The translations under genes and the position numbers were made by a program. From positions 992,001-1,056,000 of the forward strand of contig NZ_JWLK01000001.1 in the NCBI RefSeq assembly GCF_000814005.1: 64,000 bases of DNA, written 5' to 3'. Shown one piece after another: positions 27,298 to 38,114 of this stretch. The stretch's first letter is position 1. Each line of letters begins with the position of its first letter. A model generated the notes under the pieces. The model did not search any database, was not told the origin of the DNA, and saw only the letters and a program-made list of their open reading frames with translations. The DNA is from Ruegeria sp. ANG-S4 (GTDB lineage: Bacteria > Pseudomonadota > Alphaproteobacteria > Rhodobacterales > Rhodobacteraceae).

Positions 27298-29448
27298 ATG
27301 GAAACCACCATCCTCTTTGCCCCGCTGGTGGGTGCGCTGCTTTGCGGGTTCGGCTGGAAATTCATCGGTGAAAAAGCTGCAATGTGGACCGCGACGGGCC
27401 TGCTGTTTCTGGCCTGCCTGCTGTCATGGATCGTGTTTTTCACCTTCGACGGTCAGACTCAGCAGATCGAGATCCTGCGCTGGATCGAAAGCGGTTCGCT
27501 TTCAACAAGCTGGGCCATACGTCTGGACCGGTTGACGGCGATCATGCTGATCGTGGTGACGACCGTCTCGGCGCTCGTTCACCTTTATTCCTTTGGCTAC
27601 ATGGACCATGACCCGCAATGGCGCGAGGGCGAGAGCTATAAGCCGCGTTTCTTTGCCTATCTGTCCTTTTTCACCTTTGCGATGCTGATGCTGGTGACAG
27701 CGGACAATCTGGTTCAGATGTTCTTTGGCTGGGAAGGCGTGGGCGTCGCCTCATACCTGCTGATCGGGTTCTACTATCGCAAACCCTCGGCAAACGCGGC
27801 GGCGATGAAAGCCTTCATCGTCAACCGCGTGGGTGATTTTGGCTTTGCACTGGGGATCTTCGCGCTGTTCTTCCTGACGGACAGCATCAATTTCTCGGAC
27901 ATCTTCGCGTCGGCTTCGACGCTGTCGGAAACGCAACTGAGCTTCCTTTGGGGCGAATGGAACGCGGTCGAAGTAATCTGTGTTCTGCTGTTCATCGGGG
28001 CGATGGGTAAATCGGCGCAGCTGATCCTGCACACCTGGTTGCCGGACGCGATGGAGGGTCCAACGCCTGTTTCGGCCCTGATCCACGCTGCGACCATGGT
28101 GACTGCGGGTGTGTTCCTTGTCTGCCGCATGTCGCCGCTGATGGAGTTCGCTCCGGGTGCAACCGGGTTTGTGACTTTCCTTGGAGCATCGACCGCGTTT
28201 TTCGCGGCGACGGTGGGTCTGGTGCAGACCGATATCAAGCGCGTCATTGCGTATTCGACCTGTTCGCAGCTTGGGTACATGTTCGTCGCGGCTGGCGTCG
28301 GGATGTATTCGGCGGCGATGTTCCACCTGCTGACGCATGCGTTCTTCAAAGCTCTGCTGTTCCTTGGCGCGGGCTCGGTGATCCATGCGATGCATCACGA
28401 GCAGGAGATGACCGAATACGGTGGGCTGCGAAAAAAAATCCCATATACCTTCTGGGCGATGATGATCGGCACGCTCGCGATCACCGGGGTTGGCATACCG
28501 CTGACACAAATCGGTTTCGCCGGGTTCCTGTCCAAGGACGCCATCATCGAAAGCGCTTATGCCGGCGGGACGGGCTTTGCGTTCTGGATGCTGGTGATCG
28601 CCGCCGTATTCACCGCCTTCTACAGTTGGCGTTTGATCTTCCTGACATTTTACGGCGAGCCGCGCGGCGACAAGCACACCCATGAGCACGCGCATGAAAG
28701 CCCGATGGTCATGCTGGTACCGCTGGGTGTTTTATCACTGGGCGCGGTCTTTGCCGGAATGATCTGGTACAGTAATTTCTTTGGTCATGCGGATCAGGTT
28801 GGCAAGTTTTACGGCATTCCGGTTGCCTCTGCCGCTGAGCATGCAGTGACTGATGATCATGGCACCCAAGAGGCATCGCATGGTGATGACAGCCATGCGG
28901 ACGAAGGCCATGGTGAAGCCGTGCATGAGAGCGATGGCCACGGAGAAAAAGACGCCCACGGCGGCGATCATCATTATGCGTTTGTCGGAGAACCGGGTGA
29001 GGGCGCGCTTTACATAGCGCCGGATAACACCGTGCTCGACGACGCCCATGCGGTACCGAAATGGGTCAAGGTTTCGCCCTTCGCCGCGATGTTGCTCGGG
29101 TTTTTGGTGGCCTACTGGTTCTATATCGTGAACACCGCGCTGCCCGCGCGTTTGGCGGCGAACCAGCGTCCGCTTTACCTGTTCCTGTTGAACAAGTGGT
29201 ACTTTGACGAAATCTACGACGCGGTATTTGTCAAACCAACTGTGGCGATTGGACGGTTCTTGTGGAAACGCGGCGATGGTAACGCGATCGACGGCTTCCT
29301 GAACGGGGTTGCGATGGGCGTCGTGCCCTTTTTCACCCGCCTGGCTGGGAAGGCCCAGACGGGTTACATCTTTACCTACGCCTTCTGGATGGTTCTGGGA
29401 ATTGCGGCCCTGGTCACCTGGATGACGATCGGCGGAGGTGCGCAGTAA
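27298..29448 (+). CDS. nuoL: NADH-quinone oxidoreductase subunit L with histidine-rich loop
   Basis: Largest antiporter-like proton pump subunit, 716 residues, with the C-terminal lateral helix. The core motif [19 protein letters not shown] and the proton-channel helix [20 protein letters not shown] are intact. Two His-rich stretches are present, one near residues 457-464 (KHTHEHAH) and a longer one at about 515-562 dense in His, Asp, Glu and Gly. These lie in a loop before the last helices, in a region usually short and neutral. Metal binding is possible but unproven. Confidence 0.95.
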   Translation: METTILFAPLVGALLCGFGWKFIGEKAAMWTATGLLFLACLLSWIVFFTFDGQTQQIEILRWIESGSLSTSWAIRLDRLTAIMLIVVTTVSALVHLYSFGYMDHDPQWREGESYKPRFFAYLSFFTFAMLMLVTADNLVQMFFGWEGVGVASYLLIGFYYRKPSANAAAMKAFIVNRVGDFGFALGIFALFFLTDSINFSDIFASASTLSETQLSFLWGEWNAVEVICVLLFIGAMGKSAQLILHTWLPDAMEGPTPVSALIHAATMVTAGVFLVCRMSPLMEFAPGATGFVTFLGASTAFFAATVGLVQTDIKRVIAYSTCSQLGYMFVAAGVGMYSAAMFHLLTHAFFKALLFLGAGSVIHAMHHEQEMTEYGGLRKKIPYTFWAMMIGTLAITGVGIPLTQIGFAGFLSKDAIIESAYAGGTGFAFWMLVIAAVFTAFYSWRLIFLTFYGEPRGDKHTHEHAHESPMVMLVPLGVLSLGAVFAGMIWYSNFFGHADQVGKFYGIPVASAAEHAVTDDHGTQEASHGDDSHADEGHGEAVHESDGHGEKDAHGGDHHYAFVGEPGEGALYIAPDNTVLDDAHAVPKWVKVSPFAAMLLGFLVAYWFYIVNTALPARLAANQRPLYLFLLNKWYFDEIYDAVFVKPTVAIGRFLWKRGDGNAIDGFLNGVAMGVVPFFTRLAGKAQTGYIFTYAFWMVLGIAALVTWMTIGGGAQ

Positions 29449-30992
29449 TGGACAACATCCTATCCATCGTCACCTTCATCCCGGCAATCTCGGCAGGCCT
29501 GATGGCTGTGTTCCTTTATGGCGACGACGCGGCCGCGCAGCGTAACGCCAAGTGGATTGCGTTGTTGGCGACAACCGTGACGTTTTTGGTGTCAATCGGC
29601 ATCTATACCGGCTTTGACCCTTCAAACACCGGCTTTCAAATGGTCGAGGAAGGCCAATGGCTGCTTGGCCTGAAATACAAAATGGGTGTGGATGGGATCA
29701 GCGTTCTGTTCGTTCTGCTGACGACCTTCATCATGCCACTGACCATTCTGGCCAGTTGGAATGTGACAGACCGCGTCAAGGAATACATGATCGCTTTCCT
29801 GTTGCTGGAAACGCTGATGCTGGGCGTGTTCATGGCGCTGGACCTGGTGTTGTTCTACCTGTTCTTCGAAGCCGGTCTGATCCCGATGTTCCTGATCATC
29901 GGCATCTGGGGTGGGGCGAACCGCATTTATGCCAGCTTCAAGTTCTTCCTCTACACCTTCCTCGGCTCGGTGCTGATGCTTGTGGCGATGGTCGCGATGT
30001 ATGCGGATGCAGGCACCACGGATATTGAGGCGCTGATGAGCCATCAGTTCTCGTCCGAAGGCTTCAGCGTGTTGGGCATCTATATCGTCGGCGGTATGCA
30101 AACGCTGATGTTCCTGGCCTTCTTCGCGTCGTTCGCGGTGAAAATGCCGATGTGGCCGGTGCATACCTGGCTGCCGGATGCGCACGTTCAGGCCCCGACT
30201 GCGGGTTCGGTCGTGCTGGCGGCGATCCTGTTGAAGATGGGCGGCTATGGCTTCCTGCGGTTCAGCCTTCCGATGTTCCCGGTCGGCTCGGCGGTAATGA
30301 CCGATCTGGTGCTGTGGATGTCGGCGATTGCGGTGGTCTACACCTCCCTTGTCGCGCTGGTGCAGGAGGATATGAAAAAGCTGATCGCCTATTCCTCGGT
30401 CGCGCATATGGGCTTTGTCACCATGGGCATCTTTGCGGCGAACCAGCAGGGTATTGACGGCGCAATCTTCCAGATGCTCAGCCACGGCTTTATCTCGGCT
30501 GCGTTGTTCCTGTGTGTGGGTGTGATCTATGACCGGATGCACACCCGCGATATCGAGGCTTATGGTGGTCTGGTCATCCGCATGCCCGCCTATGCGCTGG
30601 TCTTCATGCTGTTTACGATGGCCAATGTCGGCCTGCCGGGAACTTCCGGTTTTATCGGTGAGTTCCTGACCCTGATGGGCGCGTTCCAAGTCAACACCTG
30701 GGTGACAGCGGTGGCCGCAACCGGCGTGATTTTCTCGGCTGGGTATGCACTCTGGCTTTATCGCCGCGTGGTTTTTGGCGATCTGATCAAAGAGAGCCTG
30801 AAATCCATCACCGATATGAGCTCGCGCGAGCGGCTGATCTTCGCCCCTTTGATCCTTATGACCATTTTGCTGGGTGTCTACCCATCGTTGGTGACGGATG
30901 TAATCGGCGATTCCACCGCTGCATTGATAACGAATTACGACATGGCCCTGGCCGCGGCTGAGGCCGCGACCCAAACGGCCGCATCGCAGTAA
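29448..30992 (+). CDS. nuoM: NADH-quinone oxidoreductase subunit M
   Basis: Antiporter-like proton pump subunit of 514 residues with about 14 helices. The channel Glu is in [18 protein letters not shown], the channel Lys segment is [22 protein letters not shown], and the second half-channel contains SSVAHMGFV. The start overlaps the nuoL stop by one base. It ends 15 bp before nuoN. Confidence 0.96.
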   Translation: MDNILSIVTFIPAISAGLMAVFLYGDDAAAQRNAKWIALLATTVTFLVSIGIYTGFDPSNTGFQMVEEGQWLLGLKYKMGVDGISVLFVLLTTFIMPLTILASWNVTDRVKEYMIAFLLLETLMLGVFMALDLVLFYLFFEAGLIPMFLIIGIWGGANRIYASFKFFLYTFLGSVLMLVAMVAMYADAGTTDIEALMSHQFSSEGFSVLGIYIVGGMQTLMFLAFFASFAVKMPMWPVHTWLPDAHVQAPTAGSVVLAAILLKMGGYGFLRFSLPMFPVGSAVMTDLVLWMSAIAVVYTSLVALVQEDMKKLIAYSSVAHMGFVTMGIFAANQQGIDGAIFQMLSHGFISAALFLCVGVIYDRMHTRDIEAYGGLVIRMPAYALVFMLFTMANVGLPGTSGFIGEFLTLMGAFQVNTWVTAVAATGVIFSAGYALWLYRRVVFGDLIKESLKSITDMSSRERLIFAPLILMTILLGVYPSLVTDVIGDSTAALITNYDMALAAAEAATQTAASQ

Positions 30993-31007
30993 GGAGGCTT
31001 TGGAGAC

Positions 31008-32450
31008 ATGATCCAGGCTGATCTGACAATAATCCTGCCCGAGATCGTGCTGGCGGTCTATGCGATGGCGGCGCTGATCGGGGCGGTTTACACAACCAAG
31101 GATGGTTTGGCACCGGTCCTTGTATGGACCACAGCTGGGCTCATGGCTTTGCTTGCGATCTGGATTGCGGTGGATGGCGACGGCACAAATGTGGCCTTCA
31201 ACGGCATGTTCATTGACGACAGCTTTGCGCGGTTTGCAAAGGTCGCGATCCTGCTGTCTGCGGCGGCTGTGCTGTTGATGAGCCAGGACTACATGGCCCG
31301 CCGCGACCTGTTGCGGTTTGAATACCCGTTGCTGGTTGCCTTGGCCGCGGTTGGCATGATGATGATGGTCAGCGCAGGGGATCTGATGTCGCTGTACATG
31401 GGGCTTGAGCTGCAATCCCTGTCCCTGTACGTCGTGGCCGCCCTGCGGCGCGATAGCGCCAAGTCGACCGAAGCGGGGTTAAAGTACTTTGTGCTCGGTG
31501 CTCTCAGCTCGGGGTTGCTGCTGTATGGCGCCTCGCTGGTTTACGGCTTTACCGGCACCACGCTGTTTTCGGGTATTATCCAAACGGTACAAGAAGGTGA
31601 CGTATCGCTTGGCCTTCTGTTCGGTCTGATCTTTCTGATCTCAGGTCTGGCTTTCAAGGTGTCCGCCGTGCCGTTCCACATGTGGACACCAGATGTTTAC
31701 GAGGGCTCGCCGACGCCGATAACGGCCTTTTTCGCCACGGCGCCGAAAGTTGCGGCGATGGCGTTGTTTGCCCGCCTGATGCATGACGCCTTTGGTGGTG
31801 TGGTCAAAGACTGGCAGCAAGTGATCGTACTGCTGTCGGTTCTGTCCATGTTGCTGGGCGCGGTCGCAGCCATTGGTCAACGCGACATCAAGCGCCTGAT
31901 GGCGTTTTCGTCAATTGCGCATATGGGCTATGCCCTGATCGGTCTGGCAGCGGGCACCGAGTTGGGCATCAAGGCAATGCTGATGTATCTGGCCATTTAC
32001 GTGACCATGAACATCGGCACTTTTGCCTTCATCCTCATGATGGAAAGGGATGGCAAACCCGTCACTGATATCGACGCGTTGCGCCAATTCGCCAAACGTG
32101 ATCCGGGCAAGGCGCTGGCGGTTCTGATCCTGATGTTCAGCCTTGCGGGCGTTCCGCCGATGCTGGGCTTTTTTGCCAAGTTTGGCGTCTGGCAAGCGGG
32201 TATCGAAGCGGGGTTGACCGGATTGGTGATCGTCTCGGCCATCGCATCGGTGATCGGTGCCTTCTATTACCTGCGTATCGTCTACTACATGTATTTCGGA
32301 GACGAGAACGAAGACCCGATCGAAACCCGGTCGTCACCGGTTCTTTGGGGCGCTTTGATGGGGTCTGCAGCTTTGATGCTGGTTGGCGTCGTTTACCAAT
32401 TTGGCATTGAAGGCGCGGCGGCAGCTGCGGCGGCTACACTTGTCCAATAA
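31008..32450 (+). CDS. nuoN: NADH-quinone oxidoreductase subunit N
   Basis: Third antiporter-like subunit, 480 residues. Characteristic features are [14 protein letters not shown] with the channel Glu, [20 protein letters not shown] with the Lys, and [13 protein letters not shown] in the second half-channel. AAGGAGG precedes ATG 31008. It is the last complex I gene; birA follows after 53 bp with no terminator seen between them. Confidence 0.96.
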   Translation: MIQADLTIILPEIVLAVYAMAALIGAVYTTKDGLAPVLVWTTAGLMALLAIWIAVDGDGTNVAFNGMFIDDSFARFAKVAILLSAAAVLLMSQDYMARRDLLRFEYPLLVALAAVGMMMMVSAGDLMSLYMGLELQSLSLYVVAALRRDSAKSTEAGLKYFVLGALSSGLLLYGASLVYGFTGTTLFSGIIQTVQEGDVSLGLLFGLIFLISGLAFKVSAVPFHMWTPDVYEGSPTPITAFFATAPKVAAMALFARLMHDAFGGVVKDWQQVIVLLSVLSMLLGAVAAIGQRDIKRLMAFSSIAHMGYALIGLAAGTELGIKAMLMYLAIYVTMNIGTFAFILMMERDGKPVTDIDALRQFAKRDPGKALAVLILMFSLAGVPPMLGFFAKFGVWQAGIEAGLTGLVIVSAIASVIGAFYYLRIVYYMYFGDENEDPIETRSSPVLWGALMGSAALMLVGVVYQFGIEGAAAAAAATLVQ

Positions 32451-32503
32451 AGTGACTGGGTCAGTTTTCAGGCGGCTGGAGCCAAATATCGGATCAAATT
32501 GAC

Positions 32504-33280
32504 ATGAGCGATTGGCCGCAGGGATATGGCCTGCATGTGGTGCAAGACGTCGACAGCACCTTGAACGAAGCCGCCCGGATCGCGCCGTCCGCGCAAGGTC
32601 CAGTGTGGATTATGGCGCATCATCAGACGGCCGCGCGGGGACGGCGCGGTCGCGCCTGGACGCATCCGAAAGGCAACCTTGCCGCGACGCTTCTTTTGCG
32701 CCCCGAGGGCAATCCGGAACAGGCCGCACTGCGCAGTTTTGTTGCGGCTTTGGCCTTGTTTGACGCCTGCGTTGCCGTAACGGGGCGGGCGACGGGCCTC
32801 TCCCTCAAGTGGCCAAATGATGTGCTGCTGAACGGCGGCAAGTTGGCGGGGATCTTGCTGGAAAGCACGGGACAGGGGCGCGGCCTGACCCATCTTGCGA
32901 TCGGTGTCGGCGTGAACCTGACCGAAGCTCCGAATCCCGATATGGTCGAACAGGGGGCCGTGCGTCCGGTGTCTCTTTTGTCTGAAACCGGGGCATCCGC
33001 AACGCCCGAGGATTTTCTGACCGAGCTTGCGGCGGCCTACGCGGTGTACGAGACCCAGTTCCGCACCTATGGGTTCGAGCCGATCCGAGCCGCGTGGCTG
33101 TCCCGCGCCGCTCGTCTGGGTGAGGTCATTACCGCACGTACCGTCTCTTCAGCGATGACCGGAACCTTTGAAACTGTGGACGCGGGCGGCAACCTTGTCC
33201 TAAACACCGCAAAAGGCCGCATCAGCATACCGGCGGCGGACGTGTTTTTTGAAGGGGGCGCAAATGCTTCTGGCAATTGA
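32504..33280 (+). CDS. birA: Biotin--[acetyl-CoA-carboxylase] ligase (monofunctional BirA)
   Basis: Enzyme of 258 residues that makes biotinyl-5'-AMP and attaches biotin to carrier lysines. The biotin/ATP loop is seen as ARGRRGRAW, the catalytic Lys lies in SLKWPNDVLL, and GIGVGVN-type residues follow in AIGVGVNL. There is no N-terminal helix-turn-helix, so it does not act as the biotin repressor. It is placed after nuoN and overlaps coaX by 17 bp. In this window its obvious client is MccA. Confidence 0.92.
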   Translation: MSDWPQGYGLHVVQDVDSTLNEAARIAPSAQGPVWIMAHHQTAARGRRGRAWTHPKGNLAATLLLRPEGNPEQAALRSFVAALALFDACVAVTGRATGLSLKWPNDVLLNGGKLAGILLESTGQGRGLTHLAIGVGVNLTEAPNPDMVEQGAVRPVSLLSETGASATPEDFLTELAAAYAVYETQFRTYGFEPIRAAWLSRAARLGEVITARTVSSAMTGTFETVDAGGNLVLNTAKGRISIPAADVFFEGGANASGN

Positions 33281-34043
33281 CTGCGGAAACACAAACACGG
33301 TGTTTTCGATCTGGGACGGCAATGAGTTTTTGTGCACCCTGCGGACATCGACCCACCACGCCCGTACGGCGGATGCGTATTTCACGTGGTATTCAACACT
33401 GGTCAAGCACTATGGGATCGAGGCAGAGATTTCAGACGTGATCATCGCCTCTACGGTTCCGCGTGTGGTGTTCAATCTGCGCGTCTTTGCAGACCGGTTT
33501 TTTGGGTGCAGGCCTTTGGTGATCGGCAAACCGGATTGCCTGCTGCCGGTCAATCCGCGCGTTGATGAAGGAACCATTCCTGGGCCGGATCGGTTGGCAA
33601 ATGCGGCGGCGGCTTTTGACCGGCACGGCGGCAATGTGGTTGTGGTGGACTTTGGCACGGCCACGAACTTTGATGTTGTCGCGGCGGACGGTGCCTACGT
33701 TGGTGGTATCATCGCACCTGGCGTGAACCTCAGCCTTGAGGCGTTGCATCAGGGCGCAGCTGCGTTGCCACATATCGACATAACGCGCCCGGAAAAAGTG
33801 ATTGGCACAAATACGGTTGGCTGTATCCAGTCCGGCGTGTATTGGGGATATTCCGGCCTGATTGAGGGCCTGATCGCGCGCATCAAGGCGGAATACGGAA
33901 TGGCGATGAAAGTTGTCGGAACCGGCGGTCTGGCACCATTGTTCGATCAAGCGGATGTGGGCTTTGATGCCATCGAAGATGATTTGACGATGCACGGCCT
34001 GACCGTGATCCATCGCTATAACAAGGAAAACGGCTCAACATGA
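33264..34043 (+). CDS. coaX: Type III pantothenate kinase
   Basis: ATP-dependent kinase of 259 residues for the first step of coenzyme A synthesis, of the ASKHA fold. Motifs: LLAIDCGNTNT (phosphate 1 with Asp), GPDRLANAAAA, VVDFGTATNFDVV, and a C-terminal VVGTGGLAPL. ATG 33264 has GAAGGGGGC upstream and lies inside the birA 3' end. It overlaps rnj by 4 bp, giving a birA-coaX-rnj coupled unit. Confidence 0.94.
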   Translation: MLLAIDCGNTNTVFSIWDGNEFLCTLRTSTHHARTADAYFTWYSTLVKHYGIEAEISDVIIASTVPRVVFNLRVFADRFFGCRPLVIGKPDCLLPVNPRVDEGTIPGPDRLANAAAAFDRHGGNVVVVDFGTATNFDVVAADGAYVGGIIAPGVNLSLEALHQGAAALPHIDITRPEKVIGTNTVGCIQSGVYWGYSGLIEGLIARIKAEYGMAMKVVGTGGLAPLFDQADVGFDAIEDDLTMHGLTVIHRYNKENGST

Positions 34044-35707
34044 GCAGTGAAAGACTGATTTATCTGCCCCTGGGCGGAGCAGGCGAAATTGGCATGAATG
34101 CCTATGTCTATGGGTACGGAAAACCGGGGCAAGAGCGGCTTATCCTTGTGGATTTGGGCGTCGCTTTTCCCGATATGGATACCTCGCCGGGTGTCGATCT
34201 GATTTTCGCCGACATAACGTGGTTAAAAGAACGCGCGGATCAGCTTGAGGCGATTTTTGTCACGCACGCCCATGAGGATCACGTTGGCGCCGTCGCGCAT
34301 TGCTATGCCGATTTGGGTGCGCCGATTTATGCGCGTGCTTTTACGTCAAACATCGCGCGTCGCAAGATGGAAGACCAGGGCCACCCGACCGAAGCTGTCC
34401 GGACCGCATCCGCGTGGCCCGAACAGATCAAGGCGGGCCCATTTCAGGTCGGGTTTCTGCCGGTTTCCCATTCCATCCCCGAAAGCGCGGGTCTGGTAAT
34501 CGAGACACCCGCAGGCCGCATCGTACACTCGGGCGATTTCAAGCTGGACGCGGACCCGATTGTGGGCGAGGCATTTGATCCTGATCTTTGGTCCGAAGTG
34601 GCAAAACATGGTGTCAAGGCGTTGGTATGCGACAGCACCAATGTGTTTTCCACCCATCCCGGGCGATCGGAATCCGATGTGGGACCAGAAATCACGAAAC
34701 TGGTTCAAGACGCGACGGGAATGGTGGTCGCGACTACTTTCGCGTCAAACGTGGCCCGTGTGAAAACACTGGCCGAAGCCGGTCATAGGGCCGGGCGTTC
34801 CGTCGTCTTGTTGGGGCGTGCGATGCGGCGGATGATCGAGGCGGCATCCGAGACCGGGATTCTGACCGATTTCCCGCGTGTTATCAGCGCGGAAGAGGCG
34901 GCAGATATCCCGCGCCAAAACCTGATGCTGATTGTTACGGGCAGCCAAGGCGAACGCCGCGCCGCAAGCGCACAACTTGCCCGCGGAAAGTACCGCGGAC
35001 TTGAGGTCAAAGAAGGCGATTTGTTCCTGTTCTCGTCAAAGACCATTCCGGGCAACGAAAAAGGTGTGATCCGCATCATCAACCAGCTTAGCGAAAAGGG
35101 CGTAGACGTTGTTGATGACAGTTCGGGCCTGTACCATGTGTCGGGCCATGCCAATCGCCCGGACCTTGAAAAGGTCCACGCGCTGATTGATCCGCAGATG
35201 GTCATTCCAATGCATGGCGAGCACCGGCACCTGCGCGAACACGCCAAACTGGCCGAAGCCGGTGGCCGTACCGGGGTGCTGGCTGTCAATGGCACAATGC
35301 TGGATCTGACCGGAAATGCGCCCACTGTCGTGGACTATGTCGAAACCGGCCGCACCTACTTGGACGGTACGGTTAAGATTGGCGCTTTGGATGGTGTTGT
35401 GCGCGACCGGATTCGTATGGCGCTGAACGGGCATGTTACAGTCACCGTCATTCTGGACGAAGAAGACGAGCCGCTGGGCGAACCTTGGTGTGACACCATC
35501 GGATTGCCCGAGACAGGATCGTCGAACGCCGGTCTGGTCGAGGTGTTTGAAGAGGACCTCAACCAATTCCTGATGCGCGCAGATGGCAAAACGCTGCGGG
35601 ACGACGACAAGCTTGAAGAAGCGCTGCGGCGCATTGTTCGCCAAAGTTCAAAAGTCGAACTGGGCAAGAAACCCGAAGTGACGGTCGTCATCAGCAGAAT
35701 GCGCTGA
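34040..35707 (+). CDS. rnj: Ribonuclease J
   Basis: Metallo-beta-lactamase/beta-CASP ribonuclease of 555 residues, with endo- and 5'-3' exonuclease activity in mRNA turnover and rRNA maturation. The zinc motif HAHEDHVG is at about residues 76-83, the next His is in PVSHSIPES, Asp in HSGDFKLD, and the beta-CASP motifs are in CDSTN, VSGHAN and HGEHRHLREH. It converges on the NUDIX gene with only 6 bp between stop codons. Confidence 0.94.
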   Translation: MSSERLIYLPLGGAGEIGMNAYVYGYGKPGQERLILVDLGVAFPDMDTSPGVDLIFADITWLKERADQLEAIFVTHAHEDHVGAVAHCYADLGAPIYARAFTSNIARRKMEDQGHPTEAVRTASAWPEQIKAGPFQVGFLPVSHSIPESAGLVIETPAGRIVHSGDFKLDADPIVGEAFDPDLWSEVAKHGVKALVCDSTNVFSTHPGRSESDVGPEITKLVQDATGMVVATTFASNVARVKTLAEAGHRAGRSVVLLGRAMRRMIEAASETGILTDFPRVISAEEAADIPRQNLMLIVTGSQGERRAASAQLARGKYRGLEVKEGDLFLFSSKTIPGNEKGVIRIINQLSEKGVDVVDDSSGLYHVSGHANRPDLEKVHALIDPQMVIPMHGEHRHLREHAKLAEAGGRTGVLAVNGTMLDLTGNAPTVVDYVETGRTYLDGTVKIGALDGVVRDRIRMALNGHVTVTVILDEEDEPLGEPWCDTIGLPETGSSNAGLVEVFEEDLNQFLMRADGKTLRDDDKLEEALRRIVRQSSKVELGKKPEVTVVISRMR

Positions 35708-35713
35708 CGATGG

Positions 35714-36415
35714 TCAGTCCGCTTGCGGCATCGGATAACCTTTGAGCTGGAGGAACAGGCTTTCCTCTTCCTGATTCAGGAAAAACGGAACGCTGTTGGG
35801 CGGGTTAGGGTCGTGCGCGCGCGCGGCGATCTCGGCCAGGACGACTTCGGTGATGAAAGGCAGATCAAAGTCGCGGGCCTGTTCAATCGGGACCCATTGC
35901 AAATGCGAAAGCTCGTCGGACGCGCGGCTGAAATCGTCCAAATCACCCTGCACGGCGTCGGCATCCACCAAAAAGAACCGTGCATCAAATCTGCGCGGTC
36001 GCCCGGGCGGAGTCACGGCACGGAAAACAAACTGCAAAGGTTCAGCCGACGGCAGAAACCCCATTTCTGCAAAGCTTTGCCAATCTACAGGTGGCTGGCT
36101 TGGCCATGAACCGGGTTGACCCAGGATGAGACCTGTTTCTTCCCATAGCTCACGAATGGCGGCGGCGGCCAATGCAGCGCTCATGTCGGTCTCTGACCTT
36201 AAAGCCAGTCGCTCGCGGCAGAGGTCCGGCAATACGGTCGCGAAGGAAACGGAAGCGTCTGCGGCATCGACCGCGCCGCCCGGAAACACGAATTTGTTCG
36301 GCATAAAGGCCGCTTTGGCACCACGCTGACCCATCAGAATCGACGGGTTGTTCAGCCTGTCGCGCAACAAGATCACTGTTGCTGCGTCACGGATCGCGGT
36401 TTTATCGATGTTCAT
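35714..36415 (-). CDS. NUDIX hydrolase
   Basis: A 233-residue protein of the larger, NUDT-like class acting on nucleoside diphosphate derivatives or CoA-type substrates. The Nudix box is split by an insertion: FPGGAVDAAD, then about 40 residues, then AAIRELWEETGLIL containing the REx2EE metal ligands. ATG 36415 was chosen because it overlaps the DUF983 stop (ATGA) and the upstream frame has no homology. The substrate cannot be read from sequence. Confidence 0.85.
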   Translation of the reverse strand: MNIDKTAIRDAATVILLRDRLNNPSILMGQRGAKAAFMPNKFVFPGGAVDAADASVSFATVLPDLCRERLALRSETDMSAALAAAAIRELWEETGLILGQPGSWPSQPPVDWQSFAEMGFLPSAEPLQFVFRAVTPPGRPRRFDARFFLVDADAVQGDLDDFSRASDELSHLQWVPIEQARDFDLPFITEVVLAEIAARAHDPNPPNSVPFFLNQEEESLFLQLKGYPMPQAD

Positions 36416-36810
36416 GCAGTTTTGCCAAACCCGTGCATCTTGCGTGCCCACTGATAGGCAACGATAGCCCCTTTAAGACGAGGCAGCAAAAACAGCGACA
36501 ACGCCACGCATCCAAGCGAAAAAGCGATTGCCATCGTCCACGGGTCTGGCCGCCAGTGGACGTAACCGACATGCAAAGCAGGCGCCAGCAGGTGACCCAC
36601 GATCAGGATCGTCAGATATGCAGGCCCGTCGTCCGCCCTGTGGTGGAACAATTCTTGCCCGCAATGCGCGCATTCGTCGTTGACCTTCAGGTAGCTGTGC
36701 AACAGCGCGCCCTCGCCGCAGTTGGGGCACTTGCAGCGAAATCCACGAGTCAGGGCCTGTTTTGTCGGGCGGTCATCTTCGACCGTCGCATCGACCGTTT
36801 GATCTGTCAT
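36412..36810 (-). CDS. DUF983 zinc-ribbon membrane protein
   Basis: A 132-residue protein of DUF983. A treble-clef-like zinc ribbon, CKCPNCGEGALLHSYLK then CAHCGQ, is followed by two transmembrane helices (about residues 70-92 and 97-120). Family members are often near cytochrome oxidase or NUDIX genes; the function is not defined. It overlaps the NUDIX gene by 4 bp, so the two form an operon. It is divergent from the EF-hand gene across about 215 bp. Confidence 0.85.
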   Translation of the reverse strand: MTDQTVDATVEDDRPTKQALTRGFRCKCPNCGEGALLHSYLKVNDECAHCGQELFHHRADDGPAYLTILIVGHLLAPALHVGYVHWRPDPWTMAIAFSLGCVALSLFLLPRLKGAIVAYQWARKMHGFGKTA

Positions 36811-37025
36811 TGAGCTACTCGCGCGTTCATATACCTGCGATATAACGCCAATTTGGTGGTTCGGGGAAGGGGGTGCGTCGCTTTGCATCGACAGCAGAGG
36901 AGAATCGCGCCTCTTAATCTGACCGAACAAAAGAAAATTCGAAAACCCGCGACGGAAACCGGTCCGGGCTACGTTTGATTAGGTATCAGCAGCGGCGCAG
37001 GGCCGCGCAAAAAGGGAAATCTGAT

Positions 37026-37493
37026 ATGAAATCTTCGAGCTTCATTTCGGCCGTCATGGTCGCGGCAGTGGCAGTTACAGGCACAACCGCCTTTGCAAAA
37101 GGACCGAAGGATCGGCAGCCTGCAACCTTTCAGGAACTGGACGCGGATGGCGATGGCCAGATCACGCAAGCAGAGATCGAGGCGCATCGTGCGCAACGTT
37201 TCACCAGCGCTGACGCCGACGGCGACGGACAGCTAAGCCTTGAGGAAATGCAGGCAGCCGCCCAATCGAGAGCCAATGAGCGGGTTCAAAAGATGTTTGA
37301 GCGACAGGATGCCAACAACGATGGGTTCCTCAGCGAAGATGAGTTGCCCAAACCGCGCCGTGGCGCAAAAATGTTCGAACGGATCGACGCTGACGGAAAC
37401 GGTTCGATCTCGGAACAGGAATACGCCGATGCACAGGAAAAAATGGGTCGAAAGAACAAGCGGAACGGCAATCGGGGCTCTGACAGCAACTGA
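37026..37493 (+). CDS. Exported calcium-binding protein with four EF-hands
   Basis: Periplasmic protein of 155 residues: signal peptide (cleavage near TTAFA), then four EF-hand loops at about residues 39-50, 63-74, 95-106 and 121-132. Each starts D-A-D-G-D-G or a close variant and has Glu at position 12. The C-terminal tail is basic and disordered. It precedes an ECF sigma factor by 6 bp, suggesting it belongs to, or is sensed by, that system. Calcium binding follows from the loop consensus. Confidence 0.88.
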   Translation: MKSSSFISAVMVAAVAVTGTTAFAKGPKDRQPATFQELDADGDGQITQAEIEAHRAQRFTSADADGDGQLSLEEMQAAAQSRANERVQKMFERQDANNDGFLSEDELPKPRRGAKMFERIDADGNGSISEQEYADAQEKMGRKNKRNGNRGSDSN

Positions 37494-37499
37494 TGCAGG

Positions 37500-38114
37500 A
37501 TGGAGGACCTGACCTCCCAACCGGAACAGGCGCATGGCGGCTCGGCTGCCATGCCCGCGGCCAGCGACCATGTGTTGCTGGCCCGATTTGCAAGTGGTGA
37601 CGCGATGGCCGCACGTATGCTGACCGACCGGCTTGGCCCGCGCAGCTACTCGGTCGCGATGCGAATGCTGGGAAACCGGACCGAGGCCGAGGATGTGACA
37701 CAGGACGCTATGATGCGGCTCTGGCAGATGGCACCGGATTGGGTGCCGGGGCAGGCTCAGGTATCGACATGGTTGTATCGCGTCACACTGAACCTTTGCG
37801 TGGACCTGCGGCGGCGCAAACGCCCGGAACCGATTGAGAACCTGCCGGACCTGCAGGATGGCGCAGTCAGCGTGACCGATAAAATCCAGGACACAGCACG
37901 CAAAGACGCGCTGCAATCCGCACTTGATCAATTGCCGGATCGGCAGCGGCAGGCTGTGATCCTGCGTCACATAGAAGAGCTGTCCAATCCCGAGATCGCC
38001 GGGATCATGGACATCTCGGTGGAAGCCGTCGAGAGTCTGACGGCGCGTGGAAAGCGGGCTTTGGCCGCGATACTGGCGGGGCGGCGGGACGAACTGGGGG
38101 ATGAAAATGGCTGA
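37500..38114 (+). CDS. ECF-type RNA polymerase sigma factor
   Basis: Sigma-70 family protein of 204 residues. Region 2 carries RTEAEDVTQDAMMRLWQ, and the region 4 helix-turn-helix lies near the C terminus in LPDRQRQAVILRHIEELSNPEIA. A variable linker joins them. It directs RNA polymerase to a stress regulon. Two membrane-linked genes follow with overlapping ends and are probably its regulators. ATG 37500 overlaps nothing and lies 6 bp after the EF-hand gene. Confidence 0.88.
   Translation: MEDLTSQPEQAHGGSAAMPAASDHVLLARFASGDAMAARMLTDRLGPRSYSVAMRMLGNRTEAEDVTQDAMMRLWQMAPDWVPGQAQVSTWLYRVTLNLCVDLRRRKRPEPIENLPDLQDGAVSVTDKIQDTARKDALQSALDQLPDRQRQAVILRHIEELSNPEIAGIMDISVEAVESLTARGKRALAAILAGRRDELGDENG

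Noticed and set aside
29622..31415. Very long minus-strand open frame of 597 codons across nuoM and nuoN
   Set aside because: It is antisense to two strongly conserved complex I genes, and its protein is rich in His, Gln and Arg as expected for a complement of hydrophobic coding sequence.
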